DNA from: DATARH01 sp036008175
GTDB lineage: Bacteria > Pseudomonadota > Alphaproteobacteria > ATCC43930 > CGMCC-115725
Length of the DNA: 64,000 nucleotides
Reading direction: 5' to 3'
Assembly: GCA_036008175.1 (NCBI GenBank)
Contig: DASYOB010000004.1
Location: forward strand, 3,736 to 67,735
Shown: in pieces, positions 14,763 to 23,633 of the stretch
Position numbering within the stretch: the first letter of the stretch is position 1
Layout of the letters: every line of letters begins with the position of its first letter
Notes under the pieces: model-generated
What the model was told of the DNA's origin: nothing
What the model saw: the letters and a program-made list of their open reading frames with translations, nothing else
Databases searched by the model: none
Made by a program: the position numbers and the translations under genes

Positions 14763-16222
14763 AGCAGGTCGTGAGGATCGATCGCCGCTCGCTACTGGCT
14801 TGCGCGGGGCTGGCTCCTCTGGTCGGGGCGATGCCGCTTGCTGCGCGCGCCGCTGAAGAAGCAGCCGCCGAAAAGGCCGATTACACGCTGCGTATCGCCA
14901 CCGGTCTCGTCGAGCTTTCGCCGGAGCATATCGTATCGACGACGCTCTACAACGGTCAGTTCCCCGGGCCACTGATCACGCTGCAGGAGGGAAAGCGGTT
15001 CGTGGTCGATGTCCACAACGATACCGACGTGCCTGAACTCGTTCATTGGCACGGACAGATGCTTCCTTGCGATGTCGATGGTGCCTCCGAGGAGGGGACC
15101 CCCTTCATCCCGCCGCATGGGATGCGTCGTATCGCCTTTGTCCCGAAACCGGCGGGGTTCCGCTTCGTGCACACACATGTGGTCGCCGGCAATGATCTCA
15201 ACCGAGGCACCTATACCGGGCAAGCAGCGCCGGTTTACATCGAACCGGCAAACAACCCCGGCGCGTATGATCGCGAAGTGTTTCTGGTGCTAAAGGAGTT
15301 CGCGCCGTCCTTCAGCCAAGGCGGCGACATGCAACAGGAGGCGCTGACGGGCCCGCCGATTGCGGCATTGCAGCAGATCGGCGAAAAGCTCGACCAGCAG
15401 TTCAAAGGTCCGAAAGGCTACGAAGTCGGCTACGAGTTTTTCAGCATCAACGGCAAACAACTCGGCCACGGCGAGCCGATCCGCGTCAAACAGGGCGAGC
15501 GCGTGCTGTTCCATATCTTGAATGCCAGCGCCGGCGAGATCCGCAGCCTCGCCCTGCCGGGGCATCTATTCCATGTCGTCGCTCTCGACGGCAATCCGGT
15601 CCCGACGCCAGTCGACGTGCCTGTCCTTTGGCTTGGCACGGCCGAGCGTATATCGGCGATCGTCGACACGAACCATCCGGGGATCTGGGTCATGGGCGAC
15701 CTCGCCGAGGATGACCGCCAGCACGGTATGGGTATCGTCGTCGAGTACACCGGGCGCGGCGGCAAGCCGCAATGGGTGAAGCCGGCGTCCTTCCGTTGGG
15801 ATTACACACGGTTTGGCATGGCCACCGGACAGCCGGCGCCGCCCGACGAGACGATCGAGATTACGGCTGTCAAGCACAATGCGGAGGACCATGGGTTCAA
15901 CCGCTGGCTCCTCAACGGCGAAGCCTTTTCGATGCAGACGATGAAGCCGACGTATACGGTTCGGCAAGGCGGCCGCTATCGATTGAAATTCCACAACGCG
16001 AGCGACGATATTCACCCGCTGCACCTGCACCGCCACAGCTTCGAGCTCGTACGGGTCGGCGGCAAGCCGACGGCAGGAGTGATCAAGGACGTCGTGATGC
16101 TGGGCGGGTATCAAGAAGTCGAGTTCGATTTCGTGGCAGACAATCCGGGTTTAACCCTGTTCCACTGCCACCAGCAATTGCACATGGATTTCGGCTTTAT
16201 GGCGCTCTTCAGATACACATGA
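14759..16222 (+). CDS. Multicopper oxidase (laccase-like), exported by the Tat pathway
   Basis: Oxidises a substrate at a type 1 copper and reduces oxygen to water at a trinuclear copper site in the periplasm. The 487 residues begin with a Tat-like signal (DRRSLLACAGLAP, cleavage after the ARA near residue 32). Copper ligands: HWHG (96–99), HTH in FVHTHVVAGND, HPLHLHRH (from 419) and HCHQQLH (469–475) with Cys470 and His475. At the axial position five residues after His475 there is Phe480 and not Met, as in high-potential laccases. Its PadR and ChrA neighbours suggest a metal or phenolic stress role. Confidence 0.93.
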   Translation: MKQVVRIDRRSLLACAGLAPLVGAMPLAARAAEEAAAEKADYTLRIATGLVELSPEHIVSTTLYNGQFPGPLITLQEGKRFVVDVHNDTDVPELVHWHGQMLPCDVDGASEEGTPFIPPHGMRRIAFVPKPAGFRFVHTHVVAGNDLNRGTYTGQAAPVYIEPANNPGAYDREVFLVLKEFAPSFSQGGDMQQEALTGPPIAALQQIGEKLDQQFKGPKGYEVGYEFFSINGKQLGHGEPIRVKQGERVLFHILNASAGEIRSLALPGHLFHVVALDGNPVPTPVDVPVLWLGTAERISAIVDTNHPGIWVMGDLAEDDRQHGMGIVVEYTGRGGKPQWVKPASFRWDYTRFGMATGQPAPPDETIEITAVKHNAEDHGFNRWLLNGEAFSMQTMKPTYTVRQGGRYRLKFHNASDDIHPLHLHRHSFELVRVGGKPTAGVIKDVVMLGGYQEVEFDFVADNPGLTLFHCHQQLHMDFGFMALFRYT

Positions 16223-16229
16223 GCGGTCG

Positions 16230-17468
16230 ATGACGATCGCGGCGCCGACGGCTAAAACCGAGAGTCGCCAGGGCGGTTCGGCGCTTGAAGTCCTGCGGGC
16301 CTTTCTGCGCCTGGGTGTGACCAGCTTCGGCGGGCCGGTCGCGCATCTCGGGTATTTTCGGGCGGAATTCGTCCAACGGCGACAATGGTTGGACGAGGCC
16401 GTCTATGCCGACATCGTCGCGCTGTGCCAATTCCTGCCCGGGCCGGCAAGCAGTCAGGTTGGCATCAGCATCGGCATCCTGCGCGCCGGCCTGCCGGGCG
16501 CGTTGATGGCGTGGCTCGGCTTCACGATGCCGTCAGCCGTGGCGATGATTCTGTTCGGCTATGGCGTCACCCGGTTCGGCGATCTGTCGGGCGCCGCCTG
16601 GCTGCACGGCCTCAAGATCGTCGCGGTGGCGGTCGTGGCGCAAGCAGTGTGGGGGATGGCGCGGAGCCTCTGCCCCGACCGCGAGCGCGCCACGATCGCC
16701 GTCGGTGCGGCGATCCTCGCGCTCGCCATACCGTCGGCCGCGGGCCAGGTCGGCGCCATCGCCGCCGGCGGGCTGATCGGCTGGAGCCTGCTCGGAGGAG
16801 GAGCGGCGGCAGCGCCGCCGGGTCCGCCGCTTGCCGTGTATCTGCCGCGTGCCCTGTCGCTGGCCGCGATCGCCGCCTTCTTCGTGCTGCTGATCGGATT
16901 GCCGCTGCTCGCCGCGGCATTTCCGCTGCAGCCGCTCAAGCTGTTCGACTCGTTCTATCGCTCGGGTTCGCTGGTGTTTGGCGGCGGGCATGTCGTCTTG
17001 CCGCTGCTGCAGGCAGAGGTGGTGCCGACGGGTTGGGTGTCGAACGACGCCTTCCTTGCCGGTTACGGCGCGGCGCAGGCGGTGCCGGGACCGCTGTTCA
17101 CTTTCTCCGCGTATCTTGGAACGGTGATGGGCCCCGCACCGAACGGCTGGATCGGCGGCCTGATCTGCCTCGCGGCGATTTTCCTGCCGTCCTTCCTGCT
17201 GCTGATCGGCGCCTTGCCTTTCTGGGACAGCTTGCGGCGGCGGCCGGCTGTGCAGTCGGCCTTGCGTGGGGTCAACGCCGCCGTGGTCGGGCTGCTGTTG
17301 GCGGCGCTCTACCGTCCGGTCTGGACCAGCGCGATTTTTACGCCGGCCGATTTCGCCATCGGCATCGTTGCCTTCCTGCTCCTGACGCTCTGGGCGGTGC
17401 CGCCCTGGCTGGTGGTTATTCTCGGCGCCCTTGCGGCCAGCACCGTTGCGCTGATCGCTCCGGTTTAG
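16230..17468 (+). CDS. chrA: Chromate transporter, two-domain ChrA
   Basis: An inner-membrane CHR-family protein that exports chromate. At 412 residues it is a long-chain member with two homologous CHR halves. The N-terminal half has LGVTSFGGPVAHLGYFRAEF and LPGPASSQVGISIGILRAG; the C-terminal half repeats the pattern as FGGGHVVLPLLQAEVV and AQAVPGPLFTFSAYLG. About ten transmembrane helices are visible. It starts seven bases after the multicopper oxidase stop, so it is the third gene of the PadR operon. It converges on mepA with a four-base overlap. Confidence 0.93.
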   Translation: MTIAAPTAKTESRQGGSALEVLRAFLRLGVTSFGGPVAHLGYFRAEFVQRRQWLDEAVYADIVALCQFLPGPASSQVGISIGILRAGLPGALMAWLGFTMPSAVAMILFGYGVTRFGDLSGAAWLHGLKIVAVAVVAQAVWGMARSLCPDRERATIAVGAAILALAIPSAAGQVGAIAAGGLIGWSLLGGGAAAAPPGPPLAVYLPRALSLAAIAAFFVLLIGLPLLAAAFPLQPLKLFDSFYRSGSLVFGGGHVVLPLLQAEVVPTGWVSNDAFLAGYGAAQAVPGPLFTFSAYLGTVMGPAPNGWIGGLICLAAIFLPSFLLLIGALPFWDSLRRRPAVQSALRGVNAAVVGLLLAALYRPVWTSAIFTPADFAIGIVAFLLLTLWAVPPWLVVILGALAASTVALIAPV

Positions 17469-18418
17469 CGCCCCGGCACCAGCGCAGCGCACGCCGAGGG
17501 CAGATCGGCGAGGCGCAGCGGCTTGCGCGGCGGCCCGGGCTTTGGATGTAGCGCTTCTTCGGTAAACCACCAGCCGAGCTCGCCGCAGCCGTCGCCGGGT
17601 GGCGGCGGCGCCTGCTCCTGGCATTGCGACTGGCCGGTTGGGCAGGAGAGCCGCAGGTGGAAATGATAGTTGTGCCCCCACCACGGCCGAATCAGCCGCA
17701 GCCAGCCGCGATCCGCACCAGCCTCGCGGCAGAGCGCGCGCTTGATCGCCGCGTTCACGAAAATCCGCGCCACCCCGGGACTGCGGGCGACGGTCTCGAG
17801 CAGCTTGCGGTGCTGCGGCGTCCATACCGAGGGATCGATGTCGAGCCTATTGCCGGCCACCACATCGGTCGCCGGCATCTCGTCGCGTTCGGCCGGGGTG
17901 AGCCGCCGATCCGGCATCGGCGTCAGCCAGATATCCGCCTCCATCCCGATCTGGTGCGAGGCGTGACCGGTCAGCATCGGCCCGCCCCGGGGCTGCGCGA
18001 TATCGCCGACCAAGAGCCCCGGCCATCCCGCTGCGGCGGGAAGCGCCGCCGCCAGCCGCTCCAAAAACGAAATCAGCACGGGGTCGCCCCAGGCGCGATT
18101 GCGCGAGGGCCGCATGACCTGCCAATTGGGCCCGTCCGCCGGCAGCTGCTGCGCCCCGGCGAGGCAGCCATCCGAATAGCTGCCGATCGGTCGCGCCGGG
18201 CCGGGTGCCGGCGTGGCAGCGAGCCCGAACAGCCGCTTCGCCGCATCCGCCGGCAGCTGCGCCAGGGCGCGCTGCCGGTTGGCAGCTTCCTCGGCGGCCG
18301 TGTCCTGCGCCCGGGCCGAGCCGGTTGCAGCTGCTAGTAGAGCGGCAACCGCAAATAGTACCGGGACGAGGCTTTTTGCTATCTGCGGTCGGCTAGTTTT
18401 CGCTAAATTAAGGATCAA
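17465..18418 (-). CDS. mepA: Penicillin-insensitive murein endopeptidase
   Basis: A periplasmic LAS-type zinc peptidase that cuts D-Ala–meso-DAP crosslinks in peptidoglycan. The 317 residues start with a signal peptide (LVPVLFAVAALLAAATGSARA). The zinc ligands lie in GHASHQIGMEADIWLTPMP and in the C-terminal WWGHNYHFHLRLSCP; NWQVMRPSRNRAWGDP is also typical of MepA. Conserved Cys residues (DGCLAG, KRALCREAG, LRLSCP) fit the disulfides of the E. coli enzyme. It is transcribed as a single gene, divergent from the DivK-like receiver. Confidence 0.95.
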   Translation of the reverse strand: MILNLAKTSRPQIAKSLVPVLFAVAALLAAATGSARAQDTAAEEAANRQRALAQLPADAAKRLFGLAATPAPGPARPIGSYSDGCLAGAQQLPADGPNWQVMRPSRNRAWGDPVLISFLERLAAALPAAAGWPGLLVGDIAQPRGGPMLTGHASHQIGMEADIWLTPMPDRRLTPAERDEMPATDVVAGNRLDIDPSVWTPQHRKLLETVARSPGVARIFVNAAIKRALCREAGADRGWLRLIRPWWGHNYHFHLRLSCPTGQSQCQEQAPPPPGDGCGELGWWFTEEALHPKPGPPRKPLRLADLPSACAALVPGR

Positions 18419-18503
18419 TTTCGGTGAACTCCGCGGTGAGCAGGATATGATCTACCGCACGCCCTCCTGTTTATCGGCCGGCAATGCGCACCAACCTTGT
18501 TCA

Positions 18504-18905
18504 ATGGAAGCCAGCGAACCTTTTCGGTCCGACACGAAGCGGATCCTGATCATCGAGGACAATGAGCTTAACATGAAGCTCTTGAAGGATGTCCTCGAAG
18601 CGCATGGCTATGGCATCATCGCAAGTCGCTACGGGGCCAAGGCACTCGAACTTGCCCGCCGGCACCGGCCGCACCTGATCCTGATGGACATTCAGCTGCC
18701 GGATATTTCGGGACTCGAAGCCGCGCGCCAGCTGAAAGAAAGCCAGGAAACCCAATCCATTCCGATCATCGCGATCACCGCCTTCGCGATGGCCGGGGAC
18801 GAGCGCAAAACGCTGGCGAGCGGTTGCGACGCTTATATCGCCAAGCCGATCAGGCTGCGCGAGTTTCTGGATGCGGTCGAGACCTTCATCGGCGCCGCGA
18901 AATAA
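18504..18905 (+). CDS. divK: Single-domain response regulator, DivK-like
   Basis: A 133-residue receiver domain with no output domain. Acidic pair in ILIIEDNELNMKLLKDVLEA, phosphoacceptor Asp in LILMDIQLPDISGLE, Thr in IPIIAITAFAMAGDERK and Lys in YIAKPIRLREF are all present. The ENDELNMKL-type start and DIQLPDxSGLE match DivK, which relays polarity and cell-cycle signals between DivJ/PleC and DivL in alphaproteobacteria. PleD, often next to divK, is absent here. An ATG at 18447 with upstream GAGCAGG is an alternative start that would add 19 residues. Confidence 0.88.
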   Translation: MEASEPFRSDTKRILIIEDNELNMKLLKDVLEAHGYGIIASRYGAKALELARRHRPHLILMDIQLPDISGLEAARQLKESQETQSIPIIAITAFAMAGDERKTLASGCDAYIAKPIRLREFLDAVETFIGAAK

Positions 18906-19013
18906 GTGTCGTAGCCACGCATCCATTTGCCGACTGAGCGCCACCCTTTCCGCGACGGCGGCGGCGGAGTAGTTTCGGGAGCGTTCTGCGGCTTATGGGA
19001 TCAAGGCGCCAGC

Positions 19014-19655
19014 ATGAGGCTCTACGGCTATTTCCGTTCCTCCGCCGCGTTTCGCGTGCGCATCGCACTCAATCTTAAAGGGCTGGCATACGAAGGCGCC
19101 TCCATTCATCTGCGCCGCGGCGACCAAGCGCAGGCGGGATTTCTCGCGGTCAATCCACAAGGGCTGGTTCCGGCGCTGGAAACCGATGGTCAGATCCTGA
19201 TCCAGTCCATTGCCATCATCGAATACCTCGACGAAACGCATCCGGAGCCGCCACTTCTGCCGCGCGACGCGGCCGGCCGGGCCCGCGTCCGCGCGCTTGC
19301 CGCGATCGTCGCCTGCGACATTCACCCCCTAAACAACCTGCGCGTCTTGCGCTACTTGCACAGGCCGCTGGGACAGGACCAGACCGCGATCGAGACTTGG
19401 TACAATCACTGGATCGATGCCGGCTTCCAGGCTTTGGAGAGTAAGTTGGCCGGAGACGCGCGCACCGGCGCGTTCTGCCATGGCGACGCGCCGGGTCTGG
19501 CCGATATCGCGCTCGTGCCACAGGTGGTGAACGCCGAGCGTTATGAACTTGATCTCGCCCCCTATCCTACGATCAACAGGATCTTCGAAAATTGCATAAA
19601 GCTCGATGCCTTTGCCGACGCGCATCCGAATCGCCAACCCGATCGCGACGAATGA
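19014..19655 (+). CDS. maiA: Maleylacetoacetate isomerase (zeta-class GST)
   Basis: Glutathione-dependent isomerisation of maleylacetoacetate to fumarylacetoacetate in tyrosine/homogentisate breakdown. The 213 residues match the family. The zeta signature YFRSSAAFRVRIALNLKGL, with the catalytic SSxxxR motif, starts at residue 5; NPQGLVPALETDG and QSIAIIEYLDE form the glutathione site, and CDIHPLNNLRVLRYL is characteristic of MaiA. Homogentisate dioxygenase and fumarylacetoacetase genes are not next to it. The ATG at 19014 is the natural N-terminus; the stop overlaps the ctpA start (ATGA). Confidence 0.92.
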   Translation: MRLYGYFRSSAAFRVRIALNLKGLAYEGASIHLRRGDQAQAGFLAVNPQGLVPALETDGQILIQSIAIIEYLDETHPEPPLLPRDAAGRARVRALAAIVACDIHPLNNLRVLRYLHRPLGQDQTAIETWYNHWIDAGFQALESKLAGDARTGAFCHGDAPGLADIALVPQVVNAERYELDLAPYPTINRIFENCIKLDAFADAHPNRQPDRDE

Positions 19656-21025
19656 GCAAACCGGACCTCTTGCCGCACGGTTCCGGCCGGAGCGGCGCAC
19701 TCGCAGCACTGCGGCCCAGGGCCCTCGCTTGCGGTGCCTTTCTCGCCGTCGCGCTTGCCGCCAGCGGCTGCAATTCGCTCGCTGCCGATGCGCCGATCGG
19801 CGCCGCCGATCTGGCGCTGATGGAAGACGCCATGCGTCAGGTCGAGCAGAGCTATGTCGCGCCGGTCGAGCGCGACCAGCTCGTCGATGGCGCGCTGAAG
19901 GGCATGCTGAGCAAGCTCGACCCGCATTCCGACTACATGACCGAGCGCGAGTATCGCGAACTGGTACAAACGACGAGCGGTCAATTCGGCGGGATCGGAA
20001 TAGAGATTTCCGTCGAGGAAGGCGTGCCTCAGGTCATCTCGGCGATCGAAGGCACCCCGGCCGCATCCGCCGGCATCGAGCCCGGCGATCGCATCATCAA
20101 GGCGGACGACCAGCCGATCGTCGGCATGGATATCAGCGAGGTCGTGCGCAAGCTGCGGGGCGCGCCCGGCACACGGGTGGTGCTGACGGTGGCGCGGGCG
20201 AACCGTCCGAGCTTTGACGTGCCGATCACCCGTGCCGTCATTCATGTCGATTCAGTAAAGGCGGAGCTCAAACCTGGCCGCATCGGCTATGCCCGGGTCA
20301 GCACGTTCGACGAGAATACCCAGACCGAATTGCGCGATGCGATCGCCCGCCTGCGGCGCCAGGCCGGCGGCAGCTTCGCCGGCTTCGTGCTCGATCTGCG
20401 CAACGATGCCGGCGGGCTGCTCGATTCCGCCGTCGATGTCACCAGCGATTTCCTCGACAAGGGCACCGTGGTAACGACGCGCGGCCGCGAGCCCGACGAA
20501 AACCGCGTTTACGACGCGACCCCCAACGGCGATCTGATCCGCGGCACGACATTGGTGGTGCTGATCAACGGCGCCTCCGCTTCGGCCTCCGAGATTGTCG
20601 CGGGCGCCTTGCAGGACAATCGGCGGGCGACCCTCCTTGGCACCCGCAGCTTCGGCAAGGGTTCGGTACAGAGCATCATCCCGCTCGAGGGCCGCGGCGC
20701 GCTGCGACTGACGACGGCCCTGTACTACACGCCGTCCGGCCGCTCGATCCAAGGCCAGGGCATCACCCCCGACCGGGTGGTCACCCTGCCCAAGGACCAG
20801 CAGGTGGCGAACGCGGTCGTGACCTATGAAAGCGACCTGTTCGGCTCGCTGAAAGCGCCGGGCGCGCTAGCGCCGCAGTCGGCGCCGGCACGGGCTGGGG
20901 CAAAGCGCCCGGTGACCGGCGAGGCCGACCACCCGATCAATCCGAAGATCATCGGCACCGCGCAGGATGCGCAGTTGAACGCCGCGCTCGAACTGTTCGG
21001 GAGCAACCGAGCCGCCGCGCGATAG
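19652..21025 (+). CDS. ctpA: C-terminal processing protease, S41 family with PDZ domain
   Basis: A periplasmic serine protease that trims or degrades envelope proteins and cell-wall hydrolases. The 457 residues begin with a signal ending ALAASGC, so Cys40 is a likely lipidation site. A PDZ domain covers about 105–200 (FGGIGIEISVEEGVPQV, GIEPGDRIIKADDQP). The catalytic dyad is Ser311 in NGASASASEIVAGAL and Lys336 in RSFGKGSVQS, with the standard spacing of 25. The tail after about 420 is Ala/Pro-rich. It is translationally coupled to maiA, an unusual partner; in many alphaproteobacteria ctpA sits with a divergent-polysaccharide deacetylase gene and rppH, which are absent here. Confidence 0.93.
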   Translation: MSKPDLLPHGSGRSGALAALRPRALACGAFLAVALAASGCNSLAADAPIGAADLALMEDAMRQVEQSYVAPVERDQLVDGALKGMLSKLDPHSDYMTEREYRELVQTTSGQFGGIGIEISVEEGVPQVISAIEGTPAASAGIEPGDRIIKADDQPIVGMDISEVVRKLRGAPGTRVVLTVARANRPSFDVPITRAVIHVDSVKAELKPGRIGYARVSTFDENTQTELRDAIARLRRQAGGSFAGFVLDLRNDAGGLLDSAVDVTSDFLDKGTVVTTRGREPDENRVYDATPNGDLIRGTTLVVLINGASASASEIVAGALQDNRRATLLGTRSFGKGSVQSIIPLEGRGALRLTTALYYTPSGRSIQGQGITPDRVVTLPKDQQVANAVVTYESDLFGSLKAPGALAPQSAPARAGAKRPVTGEADHPINPKIIGTAQDAQLNAALELFGSNRAAAR

Positions 21026-21862
21026 CAAGAACCCGGAGGAGTAAGAACCCGGAGGCGCTCACGCCCGCAGTCGATTTTGCCGACTGTAGTCGGCTCAGTG
21101 CTCGGGTGGCGGCTTAGCGCGCCGAGTCCGGCCGTTCGCGGGACCGCGAGGCAACCGGAAGGTTCGACCCTGAGCTGACTTTTATGACTTCGCCGGTGGA
21201 TTCAACCTTGCATTAAAGCTCCGGTATGATGGGTTTTCGAGGTCGAACGTCCGCGATGGGGGCATTGGCGGCGACCCGCAATTCAGGCTGATGCAGCCCA
21301 ACTCTTGACGGGAACACATCAAGAACATACATCCGAACGGCCACCCAAAGGCGCGGCGATGCGGCTTCGTCGATGGCGGAAACCGCTGCCGGTACGAGCT
21401 GTCCTGTTGTTCACCTGTTATGGCCTGTTTTTCGGAGGCAGAACTCAGGAGTTTCAAAGGCTTGGTCCTGATCTCTTTGCCTCGCGCGCATGCGCACGAG
21501 GGCGACCGAGGCTGCGAATTGCATCAAATGGTTGAGAGGGGCGGGAGGTACGGGGCGAGAGTTTGGCGGCCGGTATCGGCTGGCGGCACAATTTTGGCGG
21601 AGCAAAATTCCCTGTTAAATCGCGAAAAAGTCCCTGATCTGAGGGAATTCCGCCCGGCCTCCGCGTGTGCGCGTGCGGATCAGCCAAAACAAAGCGCCCG
21701 GGAAATCGTCTGCCGGAAACTGTGGCACAGTTTCACAGTTTCACAGCCCCGAGGCGAGACCGCGACGGGTCCCATGTTTTTGCCTCGTTTGACCGCGCGA
21801 CCGGCTCGGGTTCACTTTGCCGGCCGCCTCGGCTTGCCCGGTAAATGCAGGCGATAGACGGA
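21026..21862. other. Intergenic region of 840 bases with no convincing gene
   Basis: Contains a 13-base direct repeat AAGAACCCGGAGG (21027–21039 and 21043–21055) just after ctpA, and three tandem CACAGTTT-type units (21726–21747). Base composition from 21180 to 21750 is lower in GC and more irregular than in the flanking genes. A plus-strand reading at 21420–21857 (GLVLISLPRAHAHEGDRGCE) and a minus-strand reading at 21182–21457 exist but lack coding bias and ribosome sites. This could be decayed mobile or gene-end DNA; no terminal repeats or transposase fragments were found. Confidence 0.5.
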
Positions 21863-22942
21863 TCAAACCCGGGCGACGAGCGGTGCCAGGAACTCGCGCA
21901 GCACCGGCGACCATTTGGCGTGCTCGGGTCCGCTGGAGGAATGTCCGAGCTCGCTGTCGATCTCGAAATAGCGCGCCTCGACCCCGGCCTCGGCAAGCCC
22001 TTGCATGACGCCGGGCGCGATCTTTGGCGGAAACAGCGCGTCGGTGCGGCACAGAACGTACAGCACCTTGGCCTTGATCTTCGCGAAGTCGGGCCGCGTG
22101 TCGAAGCCGAGGAGCGCCCGGCGCAGGATGATCAGCGAGTTGGCATCCCAGTTCCGTGCCCAATTCTCGGCCAGTGCACGGATCGCCGCCTCGCGCGCCG
22201 CGGGATCGGGATAGCGCGGCGCGAGGCTCGCCTCGATCCCGTAGCGCTTCAAGGTCTCGACCCGAATCTCGGTCAGCACCGCCTTGCAGCCAGCCATGCC
22301 GTAGTACCGGCCGCCATTCCAATCCGGGTCGGTGGCGAGCCGTGCCGCTACTTCGGCCAGCTGCTTGTCGGTATTGACCGAGGCCCAAGGCGCTGTGTTG
22401 ACGGGGACGATGGCGTCGATGAAATCGGGATGGGCGACCGCCCATTGGAACGACTGATAGCCGCCGTAGGACGGTCCGCCGACGGCGACGAGGTGCTGCG
22501 CGCCGAGCGAATCGAGCAGCATCTTCTGCGCGGCGACGATGTCGCGCACGGTGATGTGCGGGAAATCCGGCCCGTATGGCTGCCCGGTGCGCGGATCGAT
22601 GCTCGCGGCGTTGGTCGAGCCGAAGGACGAGCCGAGCATGTTGGAGGCGAGGACGAACAGCTTGTCGGTGTCGATCGCCTTGCCCGGACCGATCAGCCCG
22701 TCCCAGGACCCGGGCAGTTTGCCGTTGGCCGGGTTGCGCCCGGCGGCGTGATGGCTGCCGGTATAGCCGTGCGTGATCAGCACCGCGTTGCGGCCGTGGG
22801 CAGCGAGCCGGCCATAAGTCTCGTAGGCGATCCGCACCTTGGGCAGGACGGTGCCGTTCTGCAGGCGGAAATCGCGGATATCGAAGAACCGGTCCTCGAC
22901 CGTGCCGATATCCTCGGTGCGCAGCGCAGACCCGTCCGTCAT
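21863..22942 (-). CDS. MetX-like α/β-hydrolase (homoserine O-acetyltransferase family)
   Basis: A 359-residue member of the homoserine acetyltransferase family. YETYGRLAAHGRNAVLITHG, NMLGSSFGSTNAASIDP and PYGPDFPHITVRDIVAAQ follow MetX closely. The nucleophile elbow reads GGPSYGGYQSFQWA (Ser158), whereas true MetX has GGSxGGMQAxEW; the acid lies in LCRTDALFPP and the final His in ELGHSSSGPEH rather than GHDAF. This points to a hydrolase or an acyltransferase with another acceptor rather than methionine synthesis. No metY or metW is adjacent. Confidence 0.82.
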   Translation of the reverse strand: MTDGSALRTEDIGTVEDRFFDIRDFRLQNGTVLPKVRIAYETYGRLAAHGRNAVLITHGYTGSHHAAGRNPANGKLPGSWDGLIGPGKAIDTDKLFVLASNMLGSSFGSTNAASIDPRTGQPYGPDFPHITVRDIVAAQKMLLDSLGAQHLVAVGGPSYGGYQSFQWAVAHPDFIDAIVPVNTAPWASVNTDKQLAEVAARLATDPDWNGGRYYGMAGCKAVLTEIRVETLKRYGIEASLAPRYPDPAAREAAIRALAENWARNWDANSLIILRRALLGFDTRPDFAKIKAKVLYVLCRTDALFPPKIAPGVMQGLAEAGVEARYFEIDSELGHSSSGPEHAKWSPVLREFLAPLVARV

Positions 22943-23076
22943 CGCGACCTCCCTTGCAATCCGCCGATCCAGCGATTGTGCACGCCGCCAGCCGACCTGT
23001 CATTGCAAGCTTGCCCCTTCCGGCTGCGGCCGCTTCGCGCTACACCGGCGCTCGACTTTCTTTAGCGGGGATTGCG

Positions 23077-23598
23077 ATGCGCCGTGTTCCGCCCGCCCTC
23101 CTGCTGCTGCTGCTGATCGGTGCCTGCGAGGATGGCGGCGGGCCGCCGCCGCCCGCGCCGGTCGCCGACGTGCGCGCCGGGTTTCCGCACGGCGCCGTCG
23201 TCGATGCGATCCAGGTCGATGCTGTCGACCGCCTGCCATTGCGGACCGCGGAGCTGGTAGCGCCCGACGGCAGCGCGGCTCCTGCGAGCAGCATCGATGT
23301 GGTCAGAGACCCGCGCTCGAACGTCGGCCAGAACGCCGCCGAAGGGGCGTGGCGCGATGCCGTCACCGGCGACAGCTCCATCGCGGCGTTGACGATGCCC
23401 AATGTGCAGGCCGGCGCGGCCTTGCGGAGCCAGACTCTGCTGCTAGCGATAGTATCGAGCGCGACGATACCGCTCCCCGATCCGGTCGCGTACCGCCGAG
23501 ACTGGGCCCGGTACCGCATCCGGGTTACCTTTGGTACCCCGCCGGATCAGCTGGAAACGCGCGAAATCGCCGCCCCGGAGCCGCCACCGGCAGGCTGA
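23077..23598 (+). CDS. Small lipoprotein of unknown function
   Basis: A 173-residue protein from ATG 23077. The N-terminus MRRVPPALLLLLLIGACEDG is a lipoprotein signal with a lipobox around IGAC, so Cys17 should be acylated and the protein anchored in the envelope. A Pro-rich spacer (GGGPPPPAPVADV) follows. The remainder is predicted β-rich (VVDAIQVDAVDRLPLRTAEL, later YRIRVTFGTPPDQLETREI). The family was not recognised. It is divergent from the MetX-like gene and convergent with argE. Confidence 0.72.
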   Translation: MRRVPPALLLLLLIGACEDGGGPPPPAPVADVRAGFPHGAVVDAIQVDAVDRLPLRTAELVAPDGSAAPASSIDVVRDPRSNVGQNAAEGAWRDAVTGDSSIAALTMPNVQAGAALRSQTLLLAIVSSATIPLPDPVAYRRDWARYRIRVTFGTPPDQLETREIAAPEPPPAG

Positions 23599-23633
23599 TT
23601 ATCCGTTGCCCAAGGATGCGTCCGGGCCTGCGA

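Noticed and set aside
21420..21857. A possible 145-residue protein in the ctpA–metX gap
   Set aside because: No ribosome site, mixed composition and no domain; it also runs through tandem CACAGTTT repeats.
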